64,000 bases of DNA from Malachius bipustulatus. Taxonomy: Eukaryota > Arthropoda > Insecta > Coleoptera > Melyridae. The position numbers and the translations under genes were made by a program. Position 1 is the first letter of the stretch. Each line of letters begins with the position of its first letter. Below are positions 12,254-21,800 of this stretch, piece after piece. The notes under the pieces were generated by a model. It was not told the origin of the DNA. It ran no database searches and saw only the letters and a program-made list of their open reading frames with translations. The stretch spans positions 91,818,186-91,882,185 of the forward strand of contig OU342630.1 in assembly GCA_910589415.1 (NCBI GenBank), in the 5' to 3' direction.

Positions 12254-13862
12254 TGTAACGTCGTTAAAGGTTTTATTCTTTAATTAGCTCCATTTAATAT
12301 TATTAAATAAGATATCATTGTCTAAATCCCTACTATAAAGGTGTCCGCCTAGCCACTTTATTTGATTGAAACATGAATTTCGATCCAACATCGCCACCTG
12401 TTGCCGAGTGGTAAAACTAACTAAACTAGGCAAGTTCAAGATCCCTACCTTTTGAGTACAATCTGTAACTTCCTTCTCTTACAATCTTCCTTTTCGATAA
12501 ATTAGAAACACAGATGTCGCTGTGATGTAGTTTCGCGAATTTAAATACAACAACCCTTTCTTCGAGCTGTGCGGAAAAGGTGCTCCGCAATTTCTGGACA
12601 AGTTTGTTCGTCTTCCAATCTTGGGGCTTGAAGCGACAAGTCGCACCCCTACCTTTTCTCTTTATCTAAGGACCGATTAATAAATCGGGTAAGTAAATTG
12701 TTCAAACTATCTGAAACTTTCTCTAATAGAGTTTATATATTGTTATAGTTCTTTCTACCTACCCTATCAATCGGGGTACTATCTTATCTCGTCGGAAAAC
12801 CTATCTACGAAGTTGAACCCCACCTGTCTTCCCGGACGCCATATTGGTTTCCATTTCTGGTACATCCGAATATCCGCTTTTATGGAAGGAATCTCTTACA
12901 CTATCTGAAAGTTTTGCTGCTACCTGCCCCTAAATACTGGATCTCATCATTCGGAGTCTCATATTTTCGAGTTTCATCTAACCTCGAAGGACGACCACGC
13001 TACCAGTGTTAGGCACGTGTTCCCACGGGACGCGACACCGTCCACCAGTCTTTCTGCCACCCCAGAGGGAGACCACGGTCTCTTATCCTGAGATTTCGTC
13101 CAGGGCCCCGCTCTCCAGTCTCGGCACGACATTCCAAGGATGGCAAAATGTCGTATCAGTAAGCAAAGTGTGACATAACCTTTTATTGCTCAGAGTGATA
13201 TCAGAGAAATCTGTTAGGATTTTTGTGTCGTTCTATTGCCTTATCTTGTCGAGAGATTGATGTTTTATTAATTAAAACTTATATTAATAATAACTTTGAA
13301 ATACCTGATATACAATCATTACCATTATTATTCAAGTAATACTTGAAATGAACTTGTCAATTATTATGTGAAGGAAAGATAGATATCTATTATTTTCTCT
13401 ACCAGTTAAACTGTTAAATGAGATATTTTACGATTAACTTCAGAATCAATTAATTAGTAATTTCATAACCATAGAATTTCAATCATTTATTTTATAAACA
13501 GAATAAATAAATATACTTTTCATTAAAAGATCAATTCTATTATTCCGTAGGTAGATACAGTAGTTAGAAATTATTAACATCTCATAACCTGAGTGAATTT
13601 TGATGCCTTTATAGTTCAGGTTACTTTAGATCTATTATTCAAAATTAAAAGGTCATCTGGCATCCCAGTACCTTATATCTTAGGGGTAATTAAACCGTAC
13701 CGCTTTATGCTGCTGATGCCACTACAGTCGCACGAAATCTGAATGAGATTTTGGTGCATCAATTAATACTTCGGCCCAACGAAGGTAAGTCGGCAATTGT
13801 TTTTCAACAACGTTCGAATTTTAATTGGCCCAGAGCCTAATCAAATTAGCCCGACCGCAGCA
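12254..13862 (+). repeat. 5' long terminal repeat
   Basis: 1,609 bp, TGTAACG...CGCAGCA, repeated at 21801-23409 at a constant offset of 9,547 with no difference in any stretch compared. It contains a TATA-type promoter (12334), several short hairpins (for example CCGATT/AATCGG near 12673-12688 and TGCGG/CCGCA near 12571-12590), AATAAA signals (12679 and 13502), and a perfect splice-donor consensus AAG|GTAAGT at 13785 near its 3' end. Confidence 0.97.
12334..12340 (+). promoter_or_regulatory. Candidate LTR TATA box
   Basis: ACTATAAAGG near the beginning of the LTR is the best TATA-like match and would place transcription start at about 12362-12368. The same sequence at 21881-21887 in the 3' LTR could drive outward transcription into flanking host DNA. 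No promoter data exist; this is consensus matching. Confidence 0.4.
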
Positions 13863-14410
13863 ATTGGCACTCCCCGGTGTGGAACGATTACTTCTTTGAA
13901 TTAGAAATCCAATTTATCTTTATCTTATTTGGCTTTTATGTATCTAGGATTTTCATAAAATAAATCTCATAACTATTTGAACTTTACGATTTGTCTGCGA
14001 TATCACTTGATATTTATATAAATTTCTCTTGTTGCTTACTGCATGTATTATTTATTGAAAGCTTTTGCATGACTTAGTTTTAAGCATTATTGTTCCCTAA
14101 TATATGTGTACCTACCTAATTATCTTTGTGCAAAGTGCCGTGCCGCGAAAATACCTACTTTTTCTTACCGCTACACTGCCGCTAAAGGGTAACCTTGAAA
14201 AAGGAGCTTTACGGAGTGGTTGATTATACCGTCGCGATGTCTCGAGCATGTTTTAGAGAAGCTTAATTCCGTACAGAGAGGATACTCAGATACGAGAGCT
14301 CTGTAGTTAAGCTGTCTTTGAAAACTGTATCCAAAAATCTTTCCCTGAAATTTACCTTACCATGTTCTCATTAAGTTAGGTTAGGTTTCCATTAATCTTT
14401 GACTCTCCAG
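13785..14410 (+). other. Possible leader intron (LTR donor to pre-gag acceptor)
   Basis: AAG|GTAAGT at the end of the 5' LTR is a perfect donor. TCTTTGACTCTCCAG at 14396-14410 is a strong acceptor 172 nt before the gag ATG. Splicing would remove the primer-binding region and yield a translatable RNA that cannot be reverse transcribed. No RNA evidence is available. The identical donor in the 3' LTR (23332) could splice into host sequence. Confidence 0.3.
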
Positions 14411-14582
14411 TCAGCTGTTGATAATAGTGCCGACAAGCGCTAAAGCTACGAGCAGTGTTGCGACGTATCCCTTGCATTCTTTACGTCAAACGTAGAAAAC
14501 GAATTCTTTACGTGTAAAGATACATCATAGCGTCACATAGCTTTTTCGATCCCTACCTTACCGACTTTAGTAGATTTCAATC
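13863..14582 (+). other. Retrotransposon 5' leader
   Basis: 720 bp of untranslated leader between the LTR and gag. It holds the primer-binding candidate, the acceptor-like site at 14410, and a short hairpin CTTTACGTGTAAAG just upstream of gag (about 14507-14520). Packaging signals would be expected here by family knowledge, but none is identified from sequence. Confidence 0.6.
13865..13882 (+). promoter_or_regulatory. Primer-binding site candidate
   Basis: TGGCACTCCCCGGTGTGG begins 2 nt after the 5' LTR, the usual place and TGG start for a site complementary to the CCA end of a tRNA. I could not match the complementary acceptor end to a common insect tRNA by memory, so the primer is unassigned. 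Confidence 0.6.
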
Positions 14583-16013
14583 ATGAATCCCGTTCAAGCT
14601 TTATTAAGTGAAGAACTCGCTTATGAAATAGCGATTAGAAAACAAGTCCCATTTAGTACACAGGAGAAAAGACGAATTCAATTTCGTGCCCTGTTAAATA
14701 GGGAAGTAAATTCTCTTTCTATTTCCGAATCTGTCTACCCCTTTGACAAAGATTCTGCAGAGGTGAAAAAGACTCTTGCAGATTTGAAAATCAAAATACA
14801 GGACGCTCCCTTGTCTCTTAATGACCCTATCTGTCAAAGAATTCAATGTCGTCTGAATCATGTGATCTCTAGAATCAATAGATTCAAACTTGATCAAGAT
14901 CCTGAAGCAAAAGCTTTAGCTGATGATTTATTTTCTGAGGCTCTAGAATTAGAAGGTCAATGGCTTCTGAAAAACGACCAGTCCCTAGACCAAACTGATA
15001 ACTCATCCAATTCCCAGAGTGCATCAAGCTCTACTGTCTCCACTCATTCTAGACCTAGTGTTCCAGTTTATAAATGGAATATTAAATTTTCTGGTTCTTC
15101 TAAGGATAATTTGATCCAATTTCTAGAAAAGGTCAAAGAACTTCAAAGGTCGAGAAATGTCTCAGACCGCGGTCTTTTTGATTCGGCAATGGATCTTTTT
15201 GAAGACAAGGCTCTGATTTGGTTTCGCAGTGTTGCCAGCTCAATTATTTCTTGGGAAGATCTCAAGAATAAATTGAAAATTACTTTTCTCCCCCTCTCTT
15301 ACGATGATGACCTATTAGAGGAAATCAAACAAAGGACTCATGGTGAATTTGAGTTAGTTGCTATCTATGTTGCCTCGATGCAAGGCTTATTTAAGAGATT
15401 GTCTACTCCCCCATCAGAAGTGGAACAATTTAAAATAATCAAGAAAAATCTTCATCCCTATTTCCAAAACCATCTTGCCCTTGTTGAGGTAAACAACATT
15501 CAGGACATAATTTCCATTGGAAAGAAGTTAGAAGATAATAGGACTATTATCCAACAATATCGTCCCCCTCCCTCTAAGAAGGTTCAAAGTCTCTTAAATT
15601 CAGACCTAGCATGTTCTGGAGAACCAGCTTCTTTCTCTTCTCGTAAAGCCAGAGGCACACCAACTAAAGGTGCACCTACACCTAGTAACACCAAGATCCC
15701 TGTTACTAACCTTTCTGCAGTCACCTGTTGGAATTGTTCCAACAAAGGTCATACCTATGTAAGGTGTAATCTCCCTAGAAAAGTTTTTTGTTATGGCTGT
15801 GGCCATAAAAATGTCTACAAGTCTAAATGCCCCTCATGTTCGGCAGATTTCCTGAACTCTCTCAAAGTCACTTCTCGTTCAAAAAACGACGAAGTTGCAC
15901 AACAGGGTGCAGTGCGACAAGAAGAGACAAGCCGCCCAAAGCGAGCCCTTGTAGAAAAGAGCTTGAAGTCAAAGGACGATCAGTCTCCTCCCTCTCCAAA
16001 AGACCAGCACTAA
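14583..16013 (+). CDS. gag: Gag polyprotein
   Basis: 476 residues, the structural protein that forms virus-like particles and packages the element RNA. The N-terminal third is helical and charged. Residues about 160-300 fit the Ty3/Gypsy capsid (retrotrans-gag) domain, with FEDKALIWFRSV as a core. The nucleocapsid has a canonical zinc knuckle C382-x2-C385-x4-H390-x4-C395. A second Cys cluster follows (C403, C406, C416, C419) in which the usual His is Val411, an arrangement I believe recurs in insect Gypsy elements. The tail is Lys/Arg-rich. The start is the first ATG of the open frame (tcaatcATGa). Its last 43 codons after the heptamer at 15881-15887 overlap pol in another frame, so most ribosomes end here and a minority shift into pol. 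Confidence 0.95.
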   Translation: MNPVQALLSEELAYEIAIRKQVPFSTQEKRRIQFRALLNREVNSLSISESVYPFDKDSAEVKKTLADLKIKIQDAPLSLNDPICQRIQCRLNHVISRINRFKLDQDPEAKALADDLFSEALELEGQWLLKNDQSLDQTDNSSNSQSASSSTVSTHSRPSVPVYKWNIKFSGSSKDNLIQFLEKVKELQRSRNVSDRGLFDSAMDLFEDKALIWFRSVASSIISWEDLKNKLKITFLPLSYDDDLLEEIKQRTHGEFELVAIYVASMQGLFKRLSTPPSEVEQFKIIKKNLHPYFQNHLALVEVNNIQDIISIGKKLEDNRTIIQQYRPPPSKKVQSLLNSDLACSGEPASFSSRKARGTPTKGAPTPSNTKIPVTNLSAVTCWNCSNKGHTYVRCNLPRKVFCYGCGHKNVYKSKCPSCSADFLNSLKVTSRSKNDEVAQQGAVRQEETSRPKRALVEKSLKSKDDQSPPSPKDQH

Positions 16014-19000
16014 TATCTTCCAGTTATCTTGTTGATTTCACTATCCAAAAGGAACAGTGGAAATCATGGTTGCAAAAAGTTGCAAACTTTTTCGAATCTT
16101 TTCGAATACCTCCTAAAAAGGACATACCTAAACCAAGTGCTGACTCTTTAATACCTGTTATAGCTCCAATCTTATTATCTAACCCTGTTGACAATAGACC
16201 ATTTATAGCTGTCAAAATGTGTGACGTACCTTATACAGCCCTCTTTGACACCGGCGCAAATATCTCTGTTTGTGATTTGGAAACCATGCAGGAAGTTCTG
16301 GGTGAACTACCCATCCCTTCCAAAAATTCGGATTTGTTGTGTTCCCTGAAAAATGCTGACGGCTCCCCTCTATCTGTTATCGACATAATTGAACTTGACC
16401 TGACCATAGATGACGTCACAAAGAAAGTTCAATTCCATGTGGTATCTTCCATTTCACCACAAATTATCTTGGGAATAGACGTAGCTCGTATTTTCAACAT
16501 GATGATTAATTTCGTAAATGAATCTTTCGAAGTTCATCCCGGTGATCCTTCGTCTTCATTATCTTCTGTCTTACCTAATGAACTTAAGGTTTGCGCTATC
16601 AATAAGATTCAGGATATCTCTTGTTTACCTCCTACTGACCTGTCTAGACTTGAATCGACGATAGACAAATTCAAAAGTTTGGCCCGTGTTGATATACTCC
16701 CTGAAACCAATGTGCTATGCCATTCCATAGAAACAAAAGACGCTAAGCCTTTTAGACAGAGACAATATCCCTTATCTCCAACCCTTCAACAATATCTGAA
16801 TGAAGAGGTAGATAAATTACTTAAGTTGGAAATTGTCGAAAAAAGTAATTCTCCTTGGGTGTCCCCTGTTCTTTTGGTCCGCAAGAAAGACAAAACATAC
16901 CGTATGTGTTTTGATGGTCGAAAGCTAAACGAGATCACCACACATGACTCATATCCCCTGCCTAGAATCGATACTATCTTGAGCAAGCTCAAAGACGCTA
17001 ATTATCTTACCTCCATCGATTTAAAGCAGGCTTTCTTTCAAGTTCCTTTGGACGAAGAATCCCGCCCAAAGACCGCTTTTGTAGTTCCCGGGAGAGGTTT
17101 ATTCCAATTCCGACGAATGCCTTTCGGACTGAGAAACAGTGCTCAAACCCAGCAACGACTTATGGACACAATTTTAGGTCCAGCTTTGGAGCCATTTGTT
17201 TTTGTTTATCTTGACGATATAATTATCGCCACGAATAGTTTCGAGAAACATCTAGAAATTTTAAAGGAAGTATACGAGCGTTTAAAAGACGCTAATCTTA
17301 CTGTCAACTTCGACAAATGTCACTTCTGTCGAGATTCTCTCTCCTTTTTGGGTTTTATTATCGATAGAAACGGATTGCGAGTTAGTGAAGAGAAAGTTAA
17401 ATCGATTATTGAGTCCCCTGTTCCTCATAATACCACTGGAGTAAGACACGTCCTAGGTATCTTACAATATTATAGGCGTTTCATAAAGGATTTTTCTACA
17501 ATCAGTGCTCCTATCTCAGCTCTGCTGCATAACCGAAAAAAGGGACAGTCAATAACTTGGAACTCAGAAGCTGATCAAGCTTTTAAACTTCTCAAGGAAC
17601 GACTGACTACAGCTCCCGTTCTAGCTAGCCCAGATTTCTCGAAGCCCTTTTGCATACAGACGGATGCAAGTGATTTCGGGTTAGGTGCGGTGCTTTTTCA
17701 ACTTGAGGGAGATTTCGAACATCCCATTGCTTTTGCTAGTCGAATGCTCTCGAAAGCCGAGAAGAAATACACCGTTACCGAAAGAGAATGTTTAGGGGTC
17801 CTCTTTGGTATAGAATATTTTCGCCCTTATGTCGAAGGTGCAAATTTTACAGTTTACACCGATCACGCCTCTCTTCTCTGGCTTCGCACGTTAAAAGATC
17901 CTATGGGTCGTGTAGCTAGATGGTGTTTACGCCTCAGCCAGTTTGATTTCGACATTAAACATCGAAAAGGCACTTGCAATGTCCCTGCAGACTATCTTTC
18001 CCGCTCTATATCTTCTATCTCTCTCCAAAACTTTGTACCTGATGATTGGTATAAAGACATGGTCTCCAAAGTTACCGAGTTTCCTGAGAAATACCCTGAC
18101 TTTACCATCAAAGACAATATTCTTTATAAACATGTTAAGCCTCGAGTGGAAGTCATGTCTAACCTATCTGATTGGAAAATTGTTGTCCCTACTCCTAATC
18201 GGGAGGAAATAATTGCTCAGTTTCATGACCCTCCAACTTCTGCACATTTTGGAGTAAGTAAAACTTTGGCAAGAATATCTGAAGTTTATTATTGGCCCAA
18301 AATGATTATCTCAGTCAAAAAGTACGTGAGAAACTGCCAGGTTTGTGGTGCACACAAAGCCCCAAACACTGCTCGCGTAGGACTTATGGGTAATTATAAG
18401 AAAATCAATTTTCCCTTCCAATTTCTCTCCATTGACTTCATGGGACCTTTCCCTCGATCCAAGGCTAGAAACACCCAACTTTTAGTCGTCACTGATTGGT
18501 TTTCGAAATTCGTTTTGGTTAAACCAATGCCTAATGCTACAGCAGCTGCCGTTACAAAATTTCTTGAGAACCAAGTGTTCTTAATTTTCGGTGTGCCTCA
18601 AATTCTGCTTTGTGACAACGCTCAAATCTTTAAAAGCAGTCTATTTACTAATTTGCTGAAAAACTACGAAGTTAATTTGTGGTATAGCGCCAGGCATTTA
18701 TCTCAGGTGAATCCGACCGAGAGAACGAATCGTACCATCCTTACAGCCATCTCATCTTACATCCGTGACAATCATAAAGATTGGGATAAAAATGTTTATA
18801 AAATTGCACAAGCAATTAACTTATCGGTGAGCGAAGTTACTAAACACGCTCCAGCTTTCCTACTTTTCGCTAGAAATGTCCCTATAGACGGAACCTTTTA
18901 CGGTCCAGTCTCAGATAATTATCTAGAATTACCTGATGATCTGTCTTATGTTCATCGAGAACAAGACATATCTAAATTACCTCCTATCTTCAGTGATATA

Positions 19001-19294
19001 CGCGATAGACTTAAGAAAGCTTACGAAGTAAGTAAGAAACATTACGACTTACGCAAGCGCCCCGATGTTTTCACCGAGGGTGACCTCGTCTGGAAACATA
19101 CCTACCCACTTTCGAATGCCGCAAAGAATTTTGCTGCTAAATTGGCCCCAAAATTCGTACTATGCCGGATATCTAAAGTAGTGTCTAAATTAGTGTACGA
19201 ATTACAAGACCAAGAAGGCAATCCCCTAGGTCGCTGGCATTCTAAAGATTTGAAGGCTTATCGAGGCGAAGACCCGCCGAAAAGCGACGAATAG
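15827..19294 (+). CDS. pol: Pol polyprotein (protease, RT, RNase H, integrase)
   Basis: The open frame from its first ATG is 1,155 codons, but the real protein probably starts by -1 frameshifting at 15881-15887 as a Gag-Pol fusion. Residue numbers count from the ATG. Aspartic protease: FDTGANIS with D141-T-G. Reverse transcriptase: D398 in SIDLKQAFFQ and the YLDD box at 461-464. RNase H: D613, E652 and D679 in TDAS, TERE and YTDH contexts. Integrase: HHCC zinc domain (H800 ... C837-x2-C840) and catalytic D870, D930, E965 in the NPxER class found in insect Gypsy elements. A GPY/F-like module (KLAPKFVLCRI) lies near the end and there is no chromodomain. Nothing is broken: length, motif order and spacing are normal, consistent with an active enzyme set. 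Confidence 0.97.
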   Translation: MPLMFGRFPELSQSHFSFKKRRSCTTGCSATRRDKPPKASPCRKELEVKGRSVSSLSKRPALISSSYLVDFTIQKEQWKSWLQKVANFFESFRIPPKKDIPKPSADSLIPVIAPILLSNPVDNRPFIAVKMCDVPYTALFDTGANISVCDLETMQEVLGELPIPSKNSDLLCSLKNADGSPLSVIDIIELDLTIDDVTKKVQFHVVSSISPQIILGIDVARIFNMMINFVNESFEVHPGDPSSSLSSVLPNELKVCAINKIQDISCLPPTDLSRLESTIDKFKSLARVDILPETNVLCHSIETKDAKPFRQRQYPLSPTLQQYLNEEVDKLLKLEIVEKSNSPWVSPVLLVRKKDKTYRMCFDGRKLNEITTHDSYPLPRIDTILSKLKDANYLTSIDLKQAFFQVPLDEESRPKTAFVVPGRGLFQFRRMPFGLRNSAQTQQRLMDTILGPALEPFVFVYLDDIIIATNSFEKHLEILKEVYERLKDANLTVNFDKCHFCRDSLSFLGFIIDRNGLRVSEEKVKSIIESPVPHNTTGVRHVLGILQYYRRFIKDFSTISAPISALLHNRKKGQSITWNSEADQAFKLLKERLTTAPVLASPDFSKPFCIQTDASDFGLGAVLFQLEGDFEHPIAFASRMLSKAEKKYTVTERECLGVLFGIEYFRPYVEGANFTVYTDHASLLWLRTLKDPMGRVARWCLRLSQFDFDIKHRKGTCNVPADYLSRSISSISLQNFVPDDWYKDMVSKVTEFPEKYPDFTIKDNILYKHVKPRVEVMSNLSDWKIVVPTPNREEIIAQFHDPPTSAHFGVSKTLARISEVYYWPKMIISVKKYVRNCQVCGAHKAPNTARVGLMGNYKKINFPFQFLSIDFMGPFPRSKARNTQLLVVTDWFSKFVLVKPMPNATAAAVTKFLENQVFLIFGVPQILLCDNAQIFKSSLFTNLLKNYEVNLWYSARHLSQVNPTERTNRTILTAISSYIRDNHKDWDKNVYKIAQAINLSVSEVTKHAPAFLLFARNVPIDGTFYGPVSDNYLELPDDLSYVHREQDISKLPPIFSDIRDRLKKAYEVSKKHYDLRKRPDVFTEGDLVWKHTYPLSNAAKNFAAKLAPKFVLCRISKVVSKLVYELQDQEGNPLGRWHSKDLKAYRGEDPPKSDE
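15881..15887 (+). promoter_or_regulatory. -1 ribosomal frameshift site A AAA AAC
   Basis: In the gag frame the codons read TCA AAA AAC, which places the heptamer A AAA AAC in the phase required for simultaneous -1 slippage. The shifted frame runs without a stop to 19294. A small stem, TGCAC (15896-15900) with GTGCA (15907-15911), begins 8 nt downstream, a normal spacer, though it is short. A pseudoknot or larger structure has not been excluded. This sets the Gag to Gag-Pol ratio. Confidence 0.88.
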
Positions 19295-19780
19295 TTCCTT
19301 GTAATATCTTTTCTCTAATTTTATTTCCCTGCCTACCTTTATCTCTCTTTTTGTATTTGACAAAAATCCGTTAGAAAATGAGGTCTAGCAATATGAGAAT
19401 TGAGAAAGCTCCGTTTCTAGTTGTATCTTAGAATGAATGAAGAATGTATGCAGAATGAATACCGTATCTTTCAAAGCGTTTCTCAAGGATCTCGAAACTA
19501 GTAGTGTGAATGTGGATCCAAAGTGTGAATGTTGCTAATTTTGGGATCGGTATCTGCTATCCTCAGGCTCTCATTTTATTTTATCGCTCAAATTTTGAGA
19601 AGCCATATCTTTCTGGTTATCTGAAATCATTACCTTGAAAAGTAACTATTCGCCTATCTTGTCTGACCACGTTTACAGGTCTAATGTTATCTTTTAAATT
19701 TTCTTATGTTCAATGAACTAAAGAAAATGCTATCTTGCCGTTGTATCTACCTTATCTTATCTTTTACCTTTATCTTACCT

Positions 19781-20220
19781 ACCGTCTAGTTTTAGACGGG
19801 TGCTTTCCCGACAGTTTCCGCCCTGCTACGTGCTAAAGTGAAAACTGCCCTGTTTGTCCAAACAAAAGACAACAGGTTATCTTTATCTTACCCACCATCT
19901 TTCTAAGTACGGGTGCTTTCCCGACAGTTTCCGCCCTGCTATGTGCTAAAGTGAAAACTGCTCTGCTTGTCCAATCAGACGACAGCAGATCTCTTTTATC
20001 TTATCTTACCATCTCTTTCAAAGACGGGTGCTTTCCCGACAGTTTCCGCCCTGCTATGTGCTAAAGTGAAAACTGCTCTGCTTGTCAAATCAGACGACAG
20101 CAGATCTCTTTTATCTTATCTACCATCTTTCCAAGATTGGGTGCTTTAAGATTTTCCGCCCTGCATGGCTAAAGTGAAAAATCCCTCTGTTGTCTCAACG
20201 GAAGACAACAGAATATCTCT
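19781..20220 (+). repeat. Fourfold ~113-bp tandem repeat with conserved hairpins
   Basis: GGGTGCTTT begins at 19798, 19911, 20026 and 20139, giving periods of 113, 115 and 113. Each unit contains a stem around a roughly 20-nt loop (CAGTTT with AAACTG in units 1-3, GATTTT with AAAATC in unit 4). A second stem follows: CTGTT(t)GTC with GACAACAG in unit 1, CTGCT(t)GTC with GACAGCAG in units 2 and 3, and a perfect CTGTTGTC with GACAACAG in unit 4. A small CGGG/CCCG hairpin precedes them in units 1-3. Differences between units fall in pairs that keep the stems, which indicates selection on RNA structure. Units are joined by pyrimidine-rich TATCTTACC linkers. Confidence 0.88.
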
Positions 20221-20239
20221 ACCTTGTCTTACCTATCTT

Positions 20240-20600
20240 TCAAGAAAACGAAAATTGAATTAGCAAATTTTCTTCTTGATAACAATGACAGGCGTAAGCT
20301 TTAGTCAAAGCTTCGTGCCTTTCTTATCTTTAATTTCTTTTCAAAGAAAAGGAATTATCCTATCTTACCTTGTCTGTACCTGTTAGTACCATAATAGAAT
20401 GGTAGCTAATACTTATCTTCTCTGCGAATATTTTCCAAAATGGAAAATAAAAATCTATGTGAATTCTAGTGTTGAATTTGCAAAGATGACTTGAGATATT
20501 CGGTGTTAACACAAATGAATTTGAACACGGATATTGAATGTCCCCTACCTTAGCGATGAAAATGGTTGTTCCATTTTTCTTATCTTACCGAGTGAGATAA
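20240..20600 (+). repeat. Chain of non-homologous hairpins
   Basis: Successive inverted repeats follow the tandem array: about 20240-20281, 20290-20320 (GGC..AAGCTTT with AAAGCTT..GCC), 20332-20356 (CTTTTC with GAAAAG), 20382-20410 (TACCAT with ATGGTA), 20429-20449 (TATTTTCCA with TGGAAAATA), 20559-20577 (AAAATGG with CCATTTT) and 20581-20599 (TATCTTAC with a G-T wobble partner). Their sequences differ but the spacing is regular, with TATCTTACC-like linkers between several of them. The array looks like a structured RNA domain rather than a coding remnant. Confidence 0.7.
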
Positions 20601-21789
20601 ATTATCTTACCGTTACCTTAATGTTTATCTAATAATCCAGGCGATTATTGATGTTTTCTCTGTGCGATTATCAAATGTTTATCTATGCGATTATTGGACG
20701 ATTTATCGATATGATTGTTACAATTACGCTATTTGATAAGCTACGCAGTGATTATCTGCAAACTTCCTTTCTCTCAATTATTTATTATGGAGTCGCATAG
20801 ACGACGACATAGTCAAATTTTGACTGGTTCAAAGATGAAAAATCTTGCCTATGGATTACCCTTATGGACTCCAAAAATTTATCTTTCCCTGTACATAGAT
20901 GTTTTGATGCCCAAGTTTGGACAGCATCAACCCCCTTGAGGATCGAGTTTCACTTTTGCTTTGTTAAACCTGCTACTTAACCGCGACAGTTTCATTCTTG
21001 ACTTTTCCGCTCACCACTGTCTCAGTGGCGGGGCATGCTTCAAAGCAGAGCGCGGGTTGTCGTTGGTCGGGGAAGCGGCGTTCAACAGCAAGGGAAATGT
21101 TTCATGCCCACCTCAAGAGATTTTTTCTTCTTAGGAATTCTAATTTTATTTATTTCAGAATATTCATTACTGTGATATCTGACAGTATTATTGATTTTGT
21201 TTATTTTAGTATGTATCTTATCTTATATTATCTATCTTATCTTATATTATCTAACCATATCTTATCGTATCTTCATATCTAGTTATCTAGAAATTATTCC
21301 TTTGTTTATCGACATTGTTCGGCGAGAACAATTACCATTTAAGAAAGTTATCTTAATTATCTTATTACTACCGTTACTAGCATATCTTTTATTTTGTTGC
21401 CTTTGCAATGAAGCAAGAATATTTTATTTTTATACCTTATGAATAATTATTACCTAGTGCTTAATATTTAAGTTGCATGTAATTTTAGTAAACCTAACGC
21501 TATTCCCTTTGAAAGTTGCATGTTACCTTAGTAAGCATATATAAGAGAAATTTTATTCATTCAATGAAACAGATCAATGATGTCGTTGACAATTTGTTCG
21601 TTCAGAATTGTTATCTTATTTCTTCGAAAGGTTCATGTTATTTATGAACGTGATTTCTGAATCATATTCTCTAAACTTATCGTCACCTAGTTGTCCCGCA
21701 AACATACCCTTCTTCGGGTATAGTAACAACTTGAAATACGCCTGTGTTTTTTCCAGTTGGTTTATCTTTAATCCTTTCCTTACCCCGGT

Positions 21790-21798
21790 AAAGAGAGG
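21790..21798 (+). promoter_or_regulatory. Polypurine tract
   Basis: AAAGAGAGG lies two bases before the 3' LTR and is the expected RNase-H-resistant primer for plus-strand DNA synthesis. Position and purine content fit. It is short, as in many Gypsy elements. Confidence 0.8.
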
Positions 21799-21800
21799 TG

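Larger units (their letters stand above)
19295..21800 (+). other. Long noncoding 3' region of the retrotransposon
   Basis: 2.5 kb between the pol stop and the 3' LTR, where env would sit in an errantivirus. Frames are short and carry no signal peptide, fusion-peptide or transmembrane pattern of an envelope. Instead the region holds a fourfold tandem repeat, a chain of hairpins separated by TATCTTACC-like linkers, three GCGATTAT repeats (about 20642-20692), TATCTTA-rich runs (21205-21285), and the polypurine tract at its end. Confidence 0.75.

Noticed and set aside
17943..18212. Second gene within pol
   Set aside because: Out-of-frame shadow of the RNase H/integrase coding sequence.
19295..21800. 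env gene of an errantivirus
   Set aside because: No long frame and no signal peptide, cleavage site or transmembrane pattern. The region is structured noncoding repeat.
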